53,058 nucleotides of DNA from Paracoccaceae bacterium (GCA_002709405.1 PAQV01000090.1:1-53058); one strand, 5' to 3'. Positions 41,117 to 50,187 are shown, numbered from the stretch's first letter. The notes: generated from the letters alone by a model not told the origin. Translations and numbers: made by a program.

Positions 41117-42001
41117 ATGACGACTTTCGTCCTAACCGTTCAATGCCCGTCCAAGCGCGGGATCGTCGCCGCCATCTCGGGCTATCTGGCCGAGAACGGG
41201 TGCAACATCACCGATGCCGCCCAGTTCGACGACACCGAAACGGGCCGGTTCTTTACCCGCATCACCTGCACGCCCGAAACCGGGGCAACGCTGGACAGCC
41301 TGCGCGAGGGGTTTGCCGCCGTGGCCGACAGCTTCGACATGGAATGGGGGATCCACGACGCGGCGCACCGGGCCAAGGTGCTGATCATGGTGTCGAACTT
41401 CGGCCATTGCCTGAACGACCTGCTGTACCGCTGGCGGATCGGGGCCTTGCCCGTCGACATCGTGGGCGTGGTATCGAACCACCTGACCTACCAGAAGCTG
41501 GTGGTGAACCACGACATCCCCTTCCACCAGATCAAGGTGACCAAGGAAAACAAGCCAGAGGCCGAGGCCCGCCTGCTGTCGGTGGTCGAAGAGTCGGGCG
41601 CCGAGCTGGTCGTGCTGGCCCGCTACATGCAGATCCTCAGCGACGGCCTGTGCCAGAAGATGTCGGGGCGGATCATCAACATCCACCATTCCTTCCTGCC
41701 GTCCTTCAAGGGCGCGAACCCCTACAAGCAGGCCTACCAGCGCGGGGTCAAGCTGATCGGGGCGACGGCGCATTACGTGACCGCCGACCTCGACGAGGGC
41801 CCGATCATCGAGCAGGACACCGTGCGCGTGACCCATGCGCAAAGCCCGTCGGATTACGTGTCGCTGGGCCGGGACGTCGAGGCCCAGGTGCTGGCCCGCG
41901 CCGTGCATGCGCATATCCACCGGCGCTGCTTCCTGAACAACGACAAGACCGTGGTCTTTCCGGCCAGCCCCGGGTCCTATGCCTCGGAGCGTATGGGCTG
42001 A
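41117..42001 (+). CDS. purU: Formyltetrahydrofolate deformylase
   Basis: A 294-residue enzyme that hydrolyses 10-formyl-THF to formate and THF. An N-terminal ACT domain ('LTVQCPSKRGIVAAISGYLA') is followed by the formyltransferase-like catalytic domain. The catalytic Asn/His is in 'IINIHHSFLPSFKGANPY' and the Asp in 'YVTADLDEGPIIEQD'. Length and domain order are those of PurU. It balances C1 pools and supplies formate. The 196-base gap upstream shows no gene. A GC-rich hairpin follows the stop. Confidence 0.95.
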   Translation: MTTFVLTVQCPSKRGIVAAISGYLAENGCNITDAAQFDDTETGRFFTRITCTPETGATLDSLREGFAAVADSFDMEWGIHDAAHRAKVLIMVSNFGHCLNDLLYRWRIGALPVDIVGVVSNHLTYQKLVVNHDIPFHQIKVTKENKPEAEARLLSVVEESGAELVVLARYMQILSDGLCQKMSGRIINIHHSFLPSFKGANPYKQAYQRGVKLIGATAHYVTADLDEGPIIEQDTVRVTHAQSPSDYVSLGRDVEAQVLARAVHAHIHRRCFLNNDKTVVFPASPGSYASERMG

Positions 42002-42008
42002 ACGGGAA

Positions 42009-42034
42009 ACGGCCGGCCTGTCGGGGCCGGCCGG
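42009..42034 (+). terminator. GC hairpin after purU
   Basis: A GGCCGGCC-type stem with a short loop is followed by TCCGTTTC. It lies between convergent purU and the OmpA-family gene. The exact stem limits are approximate and the T-tract is weak. Confidence 0.45.
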
Positions 42035-42054
42035 TCCGTTTCTGACCGGTCAGG

Positions 42055-43656
42055 TCAGTAGAGCAAATCGGTGATGTTGCGCACCGCCGCCCGGCGGTTG
42101 GCGCGTTCATCCGTCAGCACGGCGATCTTCAGGTCGCTTTCGCCGTAGCCCTGGGTGATCAGGTTCTGCGGCGGCACGTCGAAATACTGCGTCAGGGCCA
42201 GGGCCACCGTTTCCGCCCGCCGGTCCGACAGGGCCAGGTTGGTGCTGGCGGTGCCCACCGCGTCCGTGTGCCCCTCGATCAGGAAGACCGAATCGGGCTC
42301 GCTGGCGATGATGTCGCGCATTGACTGACCCAGGGCGGCCAGCGCCTCGGCCTGGCTGGGCTGGATCGCCGCCGAACCGGTGGCGAAGGTCACCGAATCC
42401 AGCTCGATTTCCGGGGCCAGGGCGCGCACCTGCTTGTAGCTGCGCACCTGGTTCAGCGAAAAGCGCCGGTCGAGGTCCTGGGCAATGGCCTTTTGCAGCG
42501 CCGCCTCCAGCGCCTGCTGGTCGGTCAGGGTCGGATCGCTCTGGCGGAAAGCCACGGTCTGCGACTGGGGCAGGGCGTCAAAGTCGATCGGCTCGGCCTC
42601 CTGGGTGTCGTCGAACAGGACAACTTCCTCGCCGTTCGAGGCCTGGATCATGGACCGCCGCAACACCGTACCGTCGGGGGCACGCACGGTGATCGTCTGG
42701 CTGCCGTCGGCATAGGTGATCGTTTCGCGGGTCGAGCCGTCCTCAAAGGTCTGGCTTTGCACCTCGGCCCCGGGCTGGGCCAGCAATTCGTCGTCGTTCT
42801 TCAGCACCTTCAGCTCGCCGTCGCGTTCCACGACGACCCGGTCGCCCGAGTTCGACACGACCTCGTCGCCATTGTTCAGGATCGACCCGACAACAGCCGT
42901 CCCCAGCCCCAGCAACAGGGCCTTTTCAAAGGTCGACAGCTTGCTGTCGTCCTCGTCCTGCTGTTGCGCCTGGGCCTGACCGGACCCGTTCGCCGCGGTG
43001 TCGAAATCCTCGTCGGCCTTGCGCACGTCGTCTTCGGTCACGGTGCGCGTTTCGGTCCGGGCGGCGGCGGTGGCCTCGCGGGCCTCTTCGCGCACGGCGG
43101 CAATGGCCGCACGGCGTTCCGCGCGCACCTCGGCCAGGCGCTGGCGCTGTTCTTCGGTCAGACGTTGCTGGCCGGCCTCGCCGACAGGCTTGGCCTTGTC
43201 CTGAGCGGTCTGGGCCGGCGCATCATTGGCCGGCGTCTGGGCCTGAGGCGCCTCGGCCTGGGCATTGTCTTGCGCATTGGCCTGGGCATTGGCTTGCGGG
43301 GTCGGCTCGGCCGGGGCGGCTTCGGTCAACGCGGCCAACTGATTTTGCACCTGTTGCGGAGCGGCCTGCATCGCGGCGGCCAATTCCTCTCCGCCCCGGT
43401 CGATCCCGCGCTGGATCGCGCCGGGCGAGCAGACCTGGACGTCACCGGCGTCAGCCTGGGGCGCGGCCTGGGCGTCGGTCGTGGTCAGGGCCATCAGCTC
43501 GTCCGACAGGGCCTTTGGGGTGTCCGCAATGGCTCCGGTGGGCGCAACGCAGGGGAAGGGGCGGTTCTGCTGGTCCTGCGCCAGAAGCGGGGCGGGCGCA
43601 GCCAGCGAGAGGCACAGGGCCACGGCGGTCGTGGACGTCAGGGCTCGGTTTGTCAT
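42055..43656 (-). CDS. OmpA-family outer-membrane/periplasmic protein
   Basis: A 533-residue protein with a signal peptide ('ALTSTTAVALCLSLAAPAPL'), a low-complexity Ala/Gln/Asn-rich region (about 100-160) and a charged coiled-coil-like stretch rich in Arg, Glu and Ala (about 165-215). A C-terminal OmpA peptidoglycan-binding domain follows (about 410-530): 'VFLIEGHTDAVGTASTNLAL', 'SDRRAETVALALTQYF' and 'ITQGYGESDLKI', with the diaminopimelate-binding Asp and Arg. A short hydrophobic segment, 'KALLLGLGTAVVGSIL', lies mid-protein. It probably anchors envelope layers to the wall. ATG 43656 follows GGAGGACCC; the longer frame upstream runs into the tRNA gene and is not real. Confidence 0.87.
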   Translation of the reverse strand: MTNRALTSTTAVALCLSLAAPAPLLAQDQQNRPFPCVAPTGAIADTPKALSDELMALTTTDAQAAPQADAGDVQVCSPGAIQRGIDRGGEELAAAMQAAPQQVQNQLAALTEAAPAEPTPQANAQANAQDNAQAEAPQAQTPANDAPAQTAQDKAKPVGEAGQQRLTEEQRQRLAEVRAERRAAIAAVREEAREATAAARTETRTVTEDDVRKADEDFDTAANGSGQAQAQQQDEDDSKLSTFEKALLLGLGTAVVGSILNNGDEVVSNSGDRVVVERDGELKVLKNDDELLAQPGAEVQSQTFEDGSTRETITYADGSQTITVRAPDGTVLRRSMIQASNGEEVVLFDDTQEAEPIDFDALPQSQTVAFRQSDPTLTDQQALEAALQKAIAQDLDRRFSLNQVRSYKQVRALAPEIELDSVTFATGSAAIQPSQAEALAALGQSMRDIIASEPDSVFLIEGHTDAVGTASTNLALSDRRAETVALALTQYFDVPPQNLITQGYGESDLKIAVLTDERANRRAAVRNITDLLY

Positions 43657-43865
43657 CGGGTCCTCCAATCTAACCCCGGGACGGGGCGCAGGTTTGGAAG
43701 ACAACCGACAGGTGCACGCGGAAGTTCCGGACGACGTGCGGACGATGGACCCGGATCCTCGGGACGCATACGGCCCTGAGCCTGACAAAAAACGGAAATC
43801 GGCGGCGCTATTGGCAGGCATCAGCGGGGGGAGGGCGCAGGCCAAGTCATTGTTCTGGAAAAGCA

Positions 43866-43898
43866 AAAGCCCTCGCGACCGAAGTCTGCGAGGGCTTT
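43866..43898 (-). terminator. Terminator of tRNA-Leu
   Basis: AAAGCCCTCGC (43866-43876 as the complement) pairs with GCGAGGGCTTT (43888-43898). On the reverse strand the stem is followed by T-rich TTGCTTTTCC. It lies ten bases after the tRNA 3' end. Confidence 0.8.
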
Positions 43899-43907
43899 GG
43901 GCCGTTA

Positions 43908-43992
43908 TGGTGCCCAGGAGAGGACTCGAACCTCCACGACCGAAGTCACTGGTACCTGAAACCAGCGCGTCTACCAATTCCGCCACCTGGGC
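43908..43992 (-). tRNA. tRNA-Leu (anticodon CAG)
   Basis: An 85-base reverse-strand class II tRNA with encoded CCA. Acceptor GCCCAGG (43992-43986) pairs with CCTGGGC before A-CCA (43911-43908). The D-arm begins TGGCGGAATTGGTAGACGC, typical of tRNA-Leu. The anticodon stem CTGGT/ACCAG surrounds loop TTCAGGT with anticodon CAG, reading CUG. A variable arm TGACTTCGGTCGTG and the T-arm GGTTCGAGTCC follow. CUG is the dominant Leu codon in this GC-rich genome. Confidence 0.96.
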
Positions 43993-44172
43993 AGGTAACG
44001 TGAGGCGTGCACTTAAAGGTGGTCCGAGGGGGTGTCAAACGGTTTCTCGCAAGTTTTTTTTAAAAGATTGCCACGAAGTTCGACCGGTGCGGACGGGGCG
44101 GCGATTTGCGCCTTGTTTGCAAGGGCTCACGGCGCTACTTCGAAAAGACGTGCAGACAAAGGAGATGCCCCC

Positions 44173-45156
44173 ATGTCGAAGCTGGTCACGATCTTTGGCG
44201 GATCCGGGTTTATCGGACGGTACGTCGCGCGGCGGATGGCGAAGGCGGGCTGGCGCGTGCGGGTCGCGACGCGGCGTCCGAACGAGGCGATCTTCGTCAA
44301 GCCCTACGGTGTCGTCGGCCAGGTCGAACCGGTGTTCTGCAATATCCGTGACGATGCCTCTGTGCAGGCGGTGCTGGCCGGGGCGGATGCCGTGGTCAAT
44401 TGCGTGGGCGTGCTGACCGAAAGCGGCAAGAACACCTTCGAGGCCATCCAGTCCGAAGGCGCCGGGCGGATCGCGCGGCTCGCCGCAGCCGAGGGGATCG
44501 GCACGCTGGTGCACGTCTCGGCGATCGGGGCCGATGCGGACAGCGACAGCGAATACGCACGCACCAAGGCCGCCGGAGAGGCCGCCGTGCTGGACCACAT
44601 GCCCGGAGCGGTGATCCTGCGGCCCTCGATCATCTTCGGGCCCGAGGACGAATTCTTCAACCGTTTCGCCCAGATGACCCGGATGGGGCCGGTGCTGCCG
44701 GTCGTGGGCGCCGACACCCTGTTCCAGCCGGTCTACGTGGATAACGTGGCCGAGGCGGCCGAAAAGGCGGTTCTGGGCGGTGTGCCCGGCGGGGTCTATG
44801 AACTTGGCGGGCCGGACGTGATGAGCTTTCGCGCGCTGATGGAGCAGATGCTGACGATCATCCGGCGCAACCGGCTGGTGATGAACATGCCGTTCCCGGC
44901 GGCGCGGCTGATGGCCTCGGGGCTGGGGCTGGCGGAAAAGATGTCGCTGGGCCTGTTCTCGAACAGCCTCCTGACCAAGGACCAGGTGGCCAACCTGGCG
45001 CATGACAATGTCGTGGCGGATGGGGCCAAGGGGCTGGACACGCTGGGCATCGATCCCGTGGCGATGACCGCGGTGCTGCCCGATTACCTGTGGCGCTTCC
45101 GGCCCTCGGGCCAGTACGAGGAAATCAAGGAATCGGCCAGCGACCTGCGCGTCTGA
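44173..45156 (+). CDS. NDUFA9-like SDR protein (complex I-associated family)
   Basis: A 327-residue atypical short-chain dehydrogenase with N-terminal nucleotide-binding 'LVTIFGGSGFIGRYVARRM'. It also has 'GADAVVNCVGVLTESGKNTF', 'LVHVSAIGADADSDSEYART', 'ILRPSIIFGPEDEFFNRFA' and 'FQPVYVDNVAEAAEKAV'. The Ser/Tyr-x3-Lys triad is changed to Y-A-R-T-K. This pattern matches the alphaproteobacterial relatives of the mitochondrial complex I subunit NDUFA9, which binds NADPH and quinone-site regions. No nuo genes are in the window, so the role is by family only. A GGAG site precedes ATG 44173. Confidence 0.88.
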   Translation: MSKLVTIFGGSGFIGRYVARRMAKAGWRVRVATRRPNEAIFVKPYGVVGQVEPVFCNIRDDASVQAVLAGADAVVNCVGVLTESGKNTFEAIQSEGAGRIARLAAAEGIGTLVHVSAIGADADSDSEYARTKAAGEAAVLDHMPGAVILRPSIIFGPEDEFFNRFAQMTRMGPVLPVVGADTLFQPVYVDNVAEAAEKAVLGGVPGGVYELGGPDVMSFRALMEQMLTIIRRNRLVMNMPFPAARLMASGLGLAEKMSLGLFSNSLLTKDQVANLAHDNVVADGAKGLDTLGIDPVAMTAVLPDYLWRFRPSGQYEEIKESASDLRV

Positions 45157-45186
45157 GGGCCGCGCGCAGGGCTTGGGCCTAACCGG

Positions 45187-45990
45187 TCAGCTGTAGGCGA
45201 AGATCAGCAGGCCGATGCCCAGGATCACGCGGTAGATGACGTAAGGCGTAAAGCTGATCGTCCGGGTCAGGCGCATCATTACCGCCAGCGCCAGCAGGGC
45301 TGCGCCAAAGGCCAGGGCGGCCGCCAGCGCGGCGTCAGAGGCCAGGGTCCAGTCGCCGGCCTCGACCACGTCCAGGCCCAGCAGCACGCCCGAGGCCATG
45401 ATCGTCGGGATCGACATCAGCATGGAAATCCGGGCCCCTTCCTCGCGGGTATAGCCCAGCAGGCGGCTGCCGGTGATCGTGATGCCCGACCGCGAGGTGC
45501 CGGGGATCAGGGCCACCGCTTGCCACAGGCCCATGGCAATGGCATCGCGAAAGCGCCAGTCGGTGATCGTCTTGGCCTCGGGGCCCTTCTGGTCGGCCCA
45601 GTACAGCACCAGCCCGAAGACCAGCATCGTCCAGCCGATCACCGCGACCGACCGCAACATCTGGTCCAGCCCGGTGGCGTGCAGGATGAAGCCCACGGCC
45701 ATCACAGGCCCGGTCGAGGCGATCAGCCCGATCGCCAGCCGGGCGCCCAGCGTGTCGACCTTGCCCCGGGCCAGCCGGCCGAGCCCGCGGATGACCTCGG
45801 CCACGTCCTGGCGAAAGTACAGCATCACGGCGAACAAGGTGCCGACATGGACGGCGACGTCGATCAGCTGGCCCTGGTCCTCCATCCCGGTCAGGCCGGG
45901 CAAGAGAATCAGGTGACCGGATGAGGAAATGGGCAGAAACTCTGTCAGACCCTGGATCACGGCGATCAGGACGAGGTGCAGCAAGGGCAT
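45187..45990 (-). CDS. uppP: Undecaprenyl-diphosphatase UppP (BacA)
   Basis: A 267-residue membrane enzyme with about eight segments. It dephosphorylates undecaprenyl pyrophosphate so the lipid carrier can be re-used for peptidoglycan, O-antigen and capsule. The active-site motifs are 'GLTEFLPISSSGHLIL' (residues about 14-29) and 'LIPGTSRSGITITGSRLLG' (about 160-178). The length is typical. It lies alone, convergent with the NDUFA9-like gene. Confidence 0.96.
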   Translation of the reverse strand: MPLLHLVLIAVIQGLTEFLPISSSGHLILLPGLTGMEDQGQLIDVAVHVGTLFAVMLYFRQDVAEVIRGLGRLARGKVDTLGARLAIGLIASTGPVMAVGFILHATGLDQMLRSVAVIGWTMLVFGLVLYWADQKGPEAKTITDWRFRDAIAMGLWQAVALIPGTSRSGITITGSRLLGYTREEGARISMLMSIPTIMASGVLLGLDVVEAGDWTLASDAALAAALAFGAALLALAVMMRLTRTISFTPYVIYRVILGIGLLIFAYS

Positions 45991-46225
45991 TCGACAATTG
46001 TATCCTGTGCAAGAACGCGTCCAACGTGTATAAGATACTACCTGTGAAGGAAATTCGGTAAATAGGTCCGATTAGTTACCTAAATTTGCCGTCGCCGGTC
46101 GCAAAAATTGCCGATCGAGTGTAAATTACCCCCATATAGGTCATAATAACTGACTTTTCTTCTGCATTGCTTTCGCCTACAGAGGCCGAGCAAATGCACC
46201 GAGGGACTAACCAAGGGACGTATCC

Positions 46226-47674
46226 ATGGCCAAGCAGCCGATGCTCAAATTCGTCAAGATCGACCGGGACATGCCCGAGAAGCGTTCGGCCGACGCGCGG
46301 AAGACCGACTTCCGCGAGATCTATGCCGAGTACGCCGACGCCAAGGCGAAAGAGCAAGCCAGCCGGTGCAGCCAGTGCGGCGTGCCCTATTGCCAGTCCC
46401 ATTGCCCGCTGCACAACAATATCCCCGACTGGCTGCGCCTGACCGCAGAAGGCCGCCTGCAGGAAGCCTATGCCATCAGTCAGGCGACCAACACCTTCCC
46501 CGAGATCTGCGGCCGCATCTGCCCGCAGGACCGCCTGTGCGAAGGCAATTGCGTGATCGAGCAATCGGGCCACGGCACCGTGACCATCGGCTCGGTCGAG
46601 AAATACATCACCGACACGGCCTGGGAAGAAGGCTGGGTCGAGGACATCAAGCCGGTCGCCAAGCGGGACGAACGCGTGGCCGTCATCGGCGCCGGCCCGG
46701 GTGGCCTGGCGGCGGCCGACGTGCTGGTGCGGGCGGGCTGCAAGGTCACGGTCTATGATCGGTACGACCGCGCGGGCGGGCTGCTGACCTACGGCATTCC
46801 GGGCTTCAAGCTGGAAAAGGACATCGTCTTGCGCCGGGTCGACCAGCTGGCGAAGGCCGGTGTTGAATTCGTCATGAACTGCGACGTGGACGGCGACATC
46901 TTCGCGACGATCCGGGCCGAAAACGAGGCGGTGATCATCGCCACCGGCGTCTACAAGTCGCGTGACCTGGAGCTGCCGGGCTTGGAAGCCGACGGAATCG
47001 TCAAGGCGATCGACTACCTGACCTGCTCGAACAAGGTCAGCTTCGGTGACTCTGTGGAAGATTACGACAGCGGCAAGCTGAACGCGGCGGGCAAGAAGGT
47101 CGTCGTGATCGGCGGCGGCGACACGGCCATGGACTGCGTGCGCACGGCGATCCGCCAGGGCGCGGAGAGCGTGAAGTGCCTGTACCGCCGGGACCGGGCC
47201 AACATGCCCGGCTCGCAGCGCGAAACCCAGAACGCCGAGGAAGAAGGCGTGGTCTTTGAATGGCTGAGCGCGCCCAAGGGGTTTGTCTCGGTGCCGGGCG
47301 AGGGCTCGGCCAAGGTCAGCGGCGTGCAGGTGCAGAAGATGCGCCTTGGCGCGCCCGATGCCACCGGCCGCCAGTCGCCCGAGGTGATCGAGGGCGCGGA
47401 TTACGTCGAAGAGGCCGACCTTGTGGTCAAGGCGCTTGGCTTCGAGCCCGAGGACCTGCCGACGCTCTGGGATCAGCCGGAGCTGGCCGTGACCCGCTGG
47501 GGCACGATCAAGGCCGCCTTCACCACCGGCGCGACCGAGCTGCCGGGCGTTTACGCGGTGGGCGACATCGTCCGCGGTGCCTCGCTGGTGGTCTGGGCGA
47601 TCCGCGACGGGCGCGATTGCGCCGCGGCCGTGCTGGAAGGCTTTGACACAAAGCCCGCCGTTGCTGCGGAATAA
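46226..47674 (+). CDS. gltD: Glutamate synthase small subunit GltD
   Basis: A 482-residue NADPH- and FAD-binding subunit. N-terminal Fe-S cysteines are in 'ASRCSQCGVPYCQSHCPL' (about 46-63) and 'ICGRICPQDRLCEGNC' (about 91-106). The FAD site 'VAVIGAGPGGLAAADVLV' is near 152 and the NADPH site 'VVVIGGGDTAMDCVRTA' near 293. The C-terminal 'LPGVYAVGDIVRGASLVVWA' is also conserved. It passes NADPH electrons to GltB for glutamine plus 2-oxoglutarate to two glutamates. The 235-base AT-rich gap upstream (45991-46225) holds its promoter region, where I see no single clear site. gltB is 2.5 kb downstream rather than adjacent. Confidence 0.97.
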   Translation: MAKQPMLKFVKIDRDMPEKRSADARKTDFREIYAEYADAKAKEQASRCSQCGVPYCQSHCPLHNNIPDWLRLTAEGRLQEAYAISQATNTFPEICGRICPQDRLCEGNCVIEQSGHGTVTIGSVEKYITDTAWEEGWVEDIKPVAKRDERVAVIGAGPGGLAAADVLVRAGCKVTVYDRYDRAGGLLTYGIPGFKLEKDIVLRRVDQLAKAGVEFVMNCDVDGDIFATIRAENEAVIIATGVYKSRDLELPGLEADGIVKAIDYLTCSNKVSFGDSVEDYDSGKLNAAGKKVVVIGGGDTAMDCVRTAIRQGAESVKCLYRRDRANMPGSQRETQNAEEEGVVFEWLSAPKGFVSVPGEGSAKVSGVQVQKMRLGAPDATGRQSPEVIEGADYVEEADLVVKALGFEPEDLPTLWDQPELAVTRWGTIKAAFTTGATELPGVYAVGDIVRGASLVVWAIRDGRDCAAAVLEGFDTKPAVAAE

Positions 47675-47737
47675 GGGGGCCCGGCCCGCGCCGATCCTGC
47701 GCGCGGGCACCGGCACACCTGCGGCGGAGGCATAGGC

Positions 47738-48178
47738 ATGGGGTCGACAGCGGGAGGATGCCTGTGCGGCGCGGTGCGCTACACGCTGGCCAGGGCTCCG
47801 GCAGAAATGGACGTCTGCCATTGCGGCATGTGCCGCAAGCACACTGGCGGGCTGGCCCTGGGGCTGATGGTGCCGCGGGACGAGGTGACATGGGAGGGGT
47901 TCGAACACGTCGGGCTTTTCCGGTCGTCGGACTGGGCGGAACGCGGGTTCTGCCGCACCTGCGGGTCGGGGCTGTTCTACCGGACGCTCGGCGACGGGCC
48001 GGGGTCGGACATGATCAGCCTGGGCGCGGGGTCGTTGGACGACCTGGACGGGGTGCGGCTGACGACAGAGATTTTCGTGGATTTCCAGCCAGATGGCTAT
48101 GCCTTCGCCGGAGATCTGAAACGGATGACGCAAGCCGAGGTCGAAGCGGCCTTCGGGAGTGAAGAGGACAGCGCATGA
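47738..48178 (+). CDS. GFA-family (glutathione-dependent formaldehyde-activating-like) zinc protein
   Basis: A 146-residue protein with the zinc-binding Cys pattern of the GFA fold: 'GGCLCGAVRYTL' (about 6-17), 'VCHCGMCRKHTGG' (about 31-43) and 'GFCRTCGSGLFYR' (about 75-87). The family includes the glutathione-dependent formaldehyde-activating enzyme but most members have no proven activity. Its stop overlaps the start of a second GFA gene (ATGA). It lies in the interval between gltD and gltB. Confidence 0.9.
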   Translation: MGSTAGGCLCGAVRYTLARAPAEMDVCHCGMCRKHTGGLALGLMVPRDEVTWEGFEHVGLFRSSDWAERGFCRTCGSGLFYRTLGDGPGSDMISLGAGSLDDLDGVRLTTEIFVDFQPDGYAFAGDLKRMTQAEVEAAFGSEEDSA

Positions 48179-48627
48179 CGGATGACGTCAGGGACAGGAC
48201 GGGCGGCTGCTATTGCGGCGCAGTGCGTTTCACTGCCCGTGACGTGCCGTTGACATTCGGCATCTGCCATTGCGAGACCTGCCGGCGCTGGACGGGCTCG
48301 GCCCTGCTGGGCGTCACGGTTCCGGCCGACAACATCACCTGGGAGGGCGAGGACCACATCGCCCGCCATCAAAGCTCGTCCTTCGCGGAACGGGCCTGGT
48401 GCAGCACCTGCGGGTCGAACCTGTTCTTCCGCTTCACTGGCGGCGGTGCGCCGGTCGGGGGCGTCGAACTGCCCGTGGGTGTTCTGGACGATGCCAGCGA
48501 CATGGTCGTGCACAACGAGATCTTCATCGACCACAAGCCCGATGCCTATGCCTTCGTGCCCAACGATCGCCAGGTCCTGACCCGGGCCCAATGCGCGGAG
48601 AAATTCCCGCTGCTGGACAGGGGCTGA
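48175..48627 (+). CDS. Second GFA-family zinc protein, tandem paralogue
   Basis: A 150-residue protein with the same Cys pattern: 'GGCYCGAVRFTA', 'ICHCETCRRWTGSALLG' and 'WCSTCGSNLFFRF'. It resembles its upstream neighbour along the whole length, including 'DNITWEGEDHIARH' matching 'DEVTWEGFEHVGLF', so the two arose by tandem duplication but are now well diverged. It is coupled by ATGA to the first and lies four bases before the next gene. The function is unassigned. Confidence 0.9.
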   Translation: MTDDVRDRTGGCYCGAVRFTARDVPLTFGICHCETCRRWTGSALLGVTVPADNITWEGEDHIARHQSSSFAERAWCSTCGSNLFFRFTGGGAPVGGVELPVGVLDDASDMVVHNEIFIDHKPDAYAFVPNDRQVLTRAQCAEKFPLLDRG

Positions 48628-48631
48628 GACC

Positions 48632-49411
48632 ATGGATCCCCAGGCTCTCCAGATCCGCGGCGCACCCAGAACCGCCTTTGTCACGCCAGACTTCCTGGTC
48701 GACGACGCCCCATTGCGCATCACCTATTACCCCGGCCGCTCGGACCGGGTGGTGGTGACGTTCAACAGCGCGGACCACAACTCGCTTGGCAACCAGCCGG
48801 ACGAATTCTTCGGGATCGCCCGGGCCGGGGCGGTGCAGAATCACGTGATCTCGGTGTCGGACCGGCTGAAAAGCTGGTTCTCGATGCCCGGCATGCAGGA
48901 CCGGATCGTGCAGGTCGTGCGCGACAAGATCGACGCCATCGGGGCCGCGCGCGTGATGACGCTGGGGTCGTCCATGGGCGGGCACGGCGCGCTGCTGTTC
49001 GCCGAGCGGATCGGGGCGGATCGGGCCATGAGCTTCGTGCCGCAGTTCACCATGTCTCCGAACATCAAGGAACGGCGCTGGACCCAGTTTCGCCCGCACA
49101 TGGTCGAGGCGAACCTGCACTCGCTGCACCGCTACCTGACCGGAAAGACCGAGGCGTTCTGTTTCTTCGGCGGCGACTGCCGCCACGACCGCCGCCACAT
49201 GAAGTGGATCGAGCGCCGCTGCGTGGCGACCTGCTACGTCCTGGACGGGTTCACCCACGAATTGCCGCTGGAACTGAAGGCGCGTGGCCTGCTGGATCGC
49301 TTCCTGATGGTGGCGATGACGGCGGACCGGGCCCAGCTGGATGCGCTTGTGGCTCCGCTGCTTGTCCCGCAGGATCCGGAAAATGCACGCGAAGGAGGCA
49401 CGTCGCCGTGA
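48632..49411 (+). CDS. Alpha/beta-hydrolase-fold protein, copy 1
   Basis: A 259-residue protein with the nucleophile elbow 'MTLGSSMGGHGALLFAERIG' (Ser in G-S-S-M-G, about 112), a plausible acid in 'CFFGGDCRHDRRHM' and a His in 'DGFTHELPLELKARGLL'. 'NHVISVSDRLKSWFSMPGMQ' is shared almost word for word with the next gene. No signal peptide. The substrate is unknown. It starts four bases after the second GFA gene. Its TGA overlaps the GTG of its paralogue. Confidence 0.8.
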   Translation: MDPQALQIRGAPRTAFVTPDFLVDDAPLRITYYPGRSDRVVVTFNSADHNSLGNQPDEFFGIARAGAVQNHVISVSDRLKSWFSMPGMQDRIVQVVRDKIDAIGAARVMTLGSSMGGHGALLFAERIGADRAMSFVPQFTMSPNIKERRWTQFRPHMVEANLHSLHRYLTGKTEAFCFFGGDCRHDRRHMKWIERRCVATCYVLDGFTHELPLELKARGLLDRFLMVAMTADRAQLDALVAPLLVPQDPENAREGGTSP

Positions 49412-50187
49412 CCGGATCTGACGACAAGCAATTGCAGGCGGCCATGGACGGCAGCATCCCCGAAACGCCCGGGGCGGTCGACATGCGGGTCATCGTCGAC
49501 GAGCCGGACCTGAAGATCAGCCATTACATGGGCGATACCGACGTGGCCGTGGTGGCCTTTACCGGCATCGGCCACGGCATGGGCGCGATCCAGCAGGACG
49601 AATTCGTGGGCTCTGCCCTGGGGCGCGAGCGCAACCACGTGATTTCGGTGACCGACCGGGTGCGCAGCTGGTATTCGGTGCCCGGCATCCAGAAGCGCAT
49701 CGCCGACACGCTGCGGAGCCTAAAGGCTGAACTCGGCGTGCGCCGGGTGGTCTGCCTGGGCAATTCCATGGGCGGCTTCGGCGCGCTGCTGTTTGCCCAG
49801 CGGATCGGGGCGGACACGGCCATTGCCTTCGTGCCGCAATACACCATGCGCCTGGAGTTCGGCGAACGCCGCTGGGGCGAGTTCCGCAAGGACATGCACG
49901 ACGCCAACCTGGACACCCTGGCCCCGCATCTGACCGGCAAGACCCGGGCCTATGCGATCTTCGGGGCGGATGACCTGCGCGACCGGATGCACATGCAGCG
50001 GCTCAAGGACAATTGCATTGCCCGCGTCTACCAGGTCACGGGCTGCGAACACTCGAATCTGACTTCCTTTCTGAAGCGCCAGGGCGTTCTTGCCCCGCTG
50101 ATTGCCGCGATGATCGCGGGCGATCACGGGCAGGTGGCCCAACTTATGGCGCCGTTTTCCGTCAACCCGGGCCAAGGTCCGACCTGA
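49408..50187 (+). CDS. Alpha/beta-hydrolase-fold protein, copy 2 (tandem paralogue)
   Basis: A 259-residue paralogue of the preceding gene. The elbow is 'VCLGNSMGGFGALLFAQRIG' (G-N-S-M-G), the acid in 'AIFGADDLRDRMHM' and the His in 'VTGCEHSNLTSFLKRQGVL'. It shares 'NHVISVTDRVRSWYSVPGIQ'. The GTG at 49408 is chosen because GAAGGAGG lies nine bases upstream and it overlaps the preceding stop (GTGA). gltB begins 15 bases after its stop, so transcription probably continues into gltB. Confidence 0.8.
   Translation: MTGSDDKQLQAAMDGSIPETPGAVDMRVIVDEPDLKISHYMGDTDVAVVAFTGIGHGMGAIQQDEFVGSALGRERNHVISVTDRVRSWYSVPGIQKRIADTLRSLKAELGVRRVVCLGNSMGGFGALLFAQRIGADTAIAFVPQYTMRLEFGERRWGEFRKDMHDANLDTLAPHLTGKTRAYAIFGADDLRDRMHMQRLKDNCIARVYQVTGCEHSNLTSFLKRQGVLAPLIAAMIAGDHGQVAQLMAPFSVNPGQGPT

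Noticed and set aside
42055-43986. Longer start for the OmpA-family gene at 43986
   Set aside because: It would read through the tRNA-Leu gene and its terminator; ATG 43656 has a good ribosome site and a signal peptide.
46000-46225. A small RNA or riboswitch upstream of gltD
   Set aside because: The stretch is AT-rich with short TTGCCG repeats but shows no convincing stem-terminator pair or conserved riboswitch pattern by eye.
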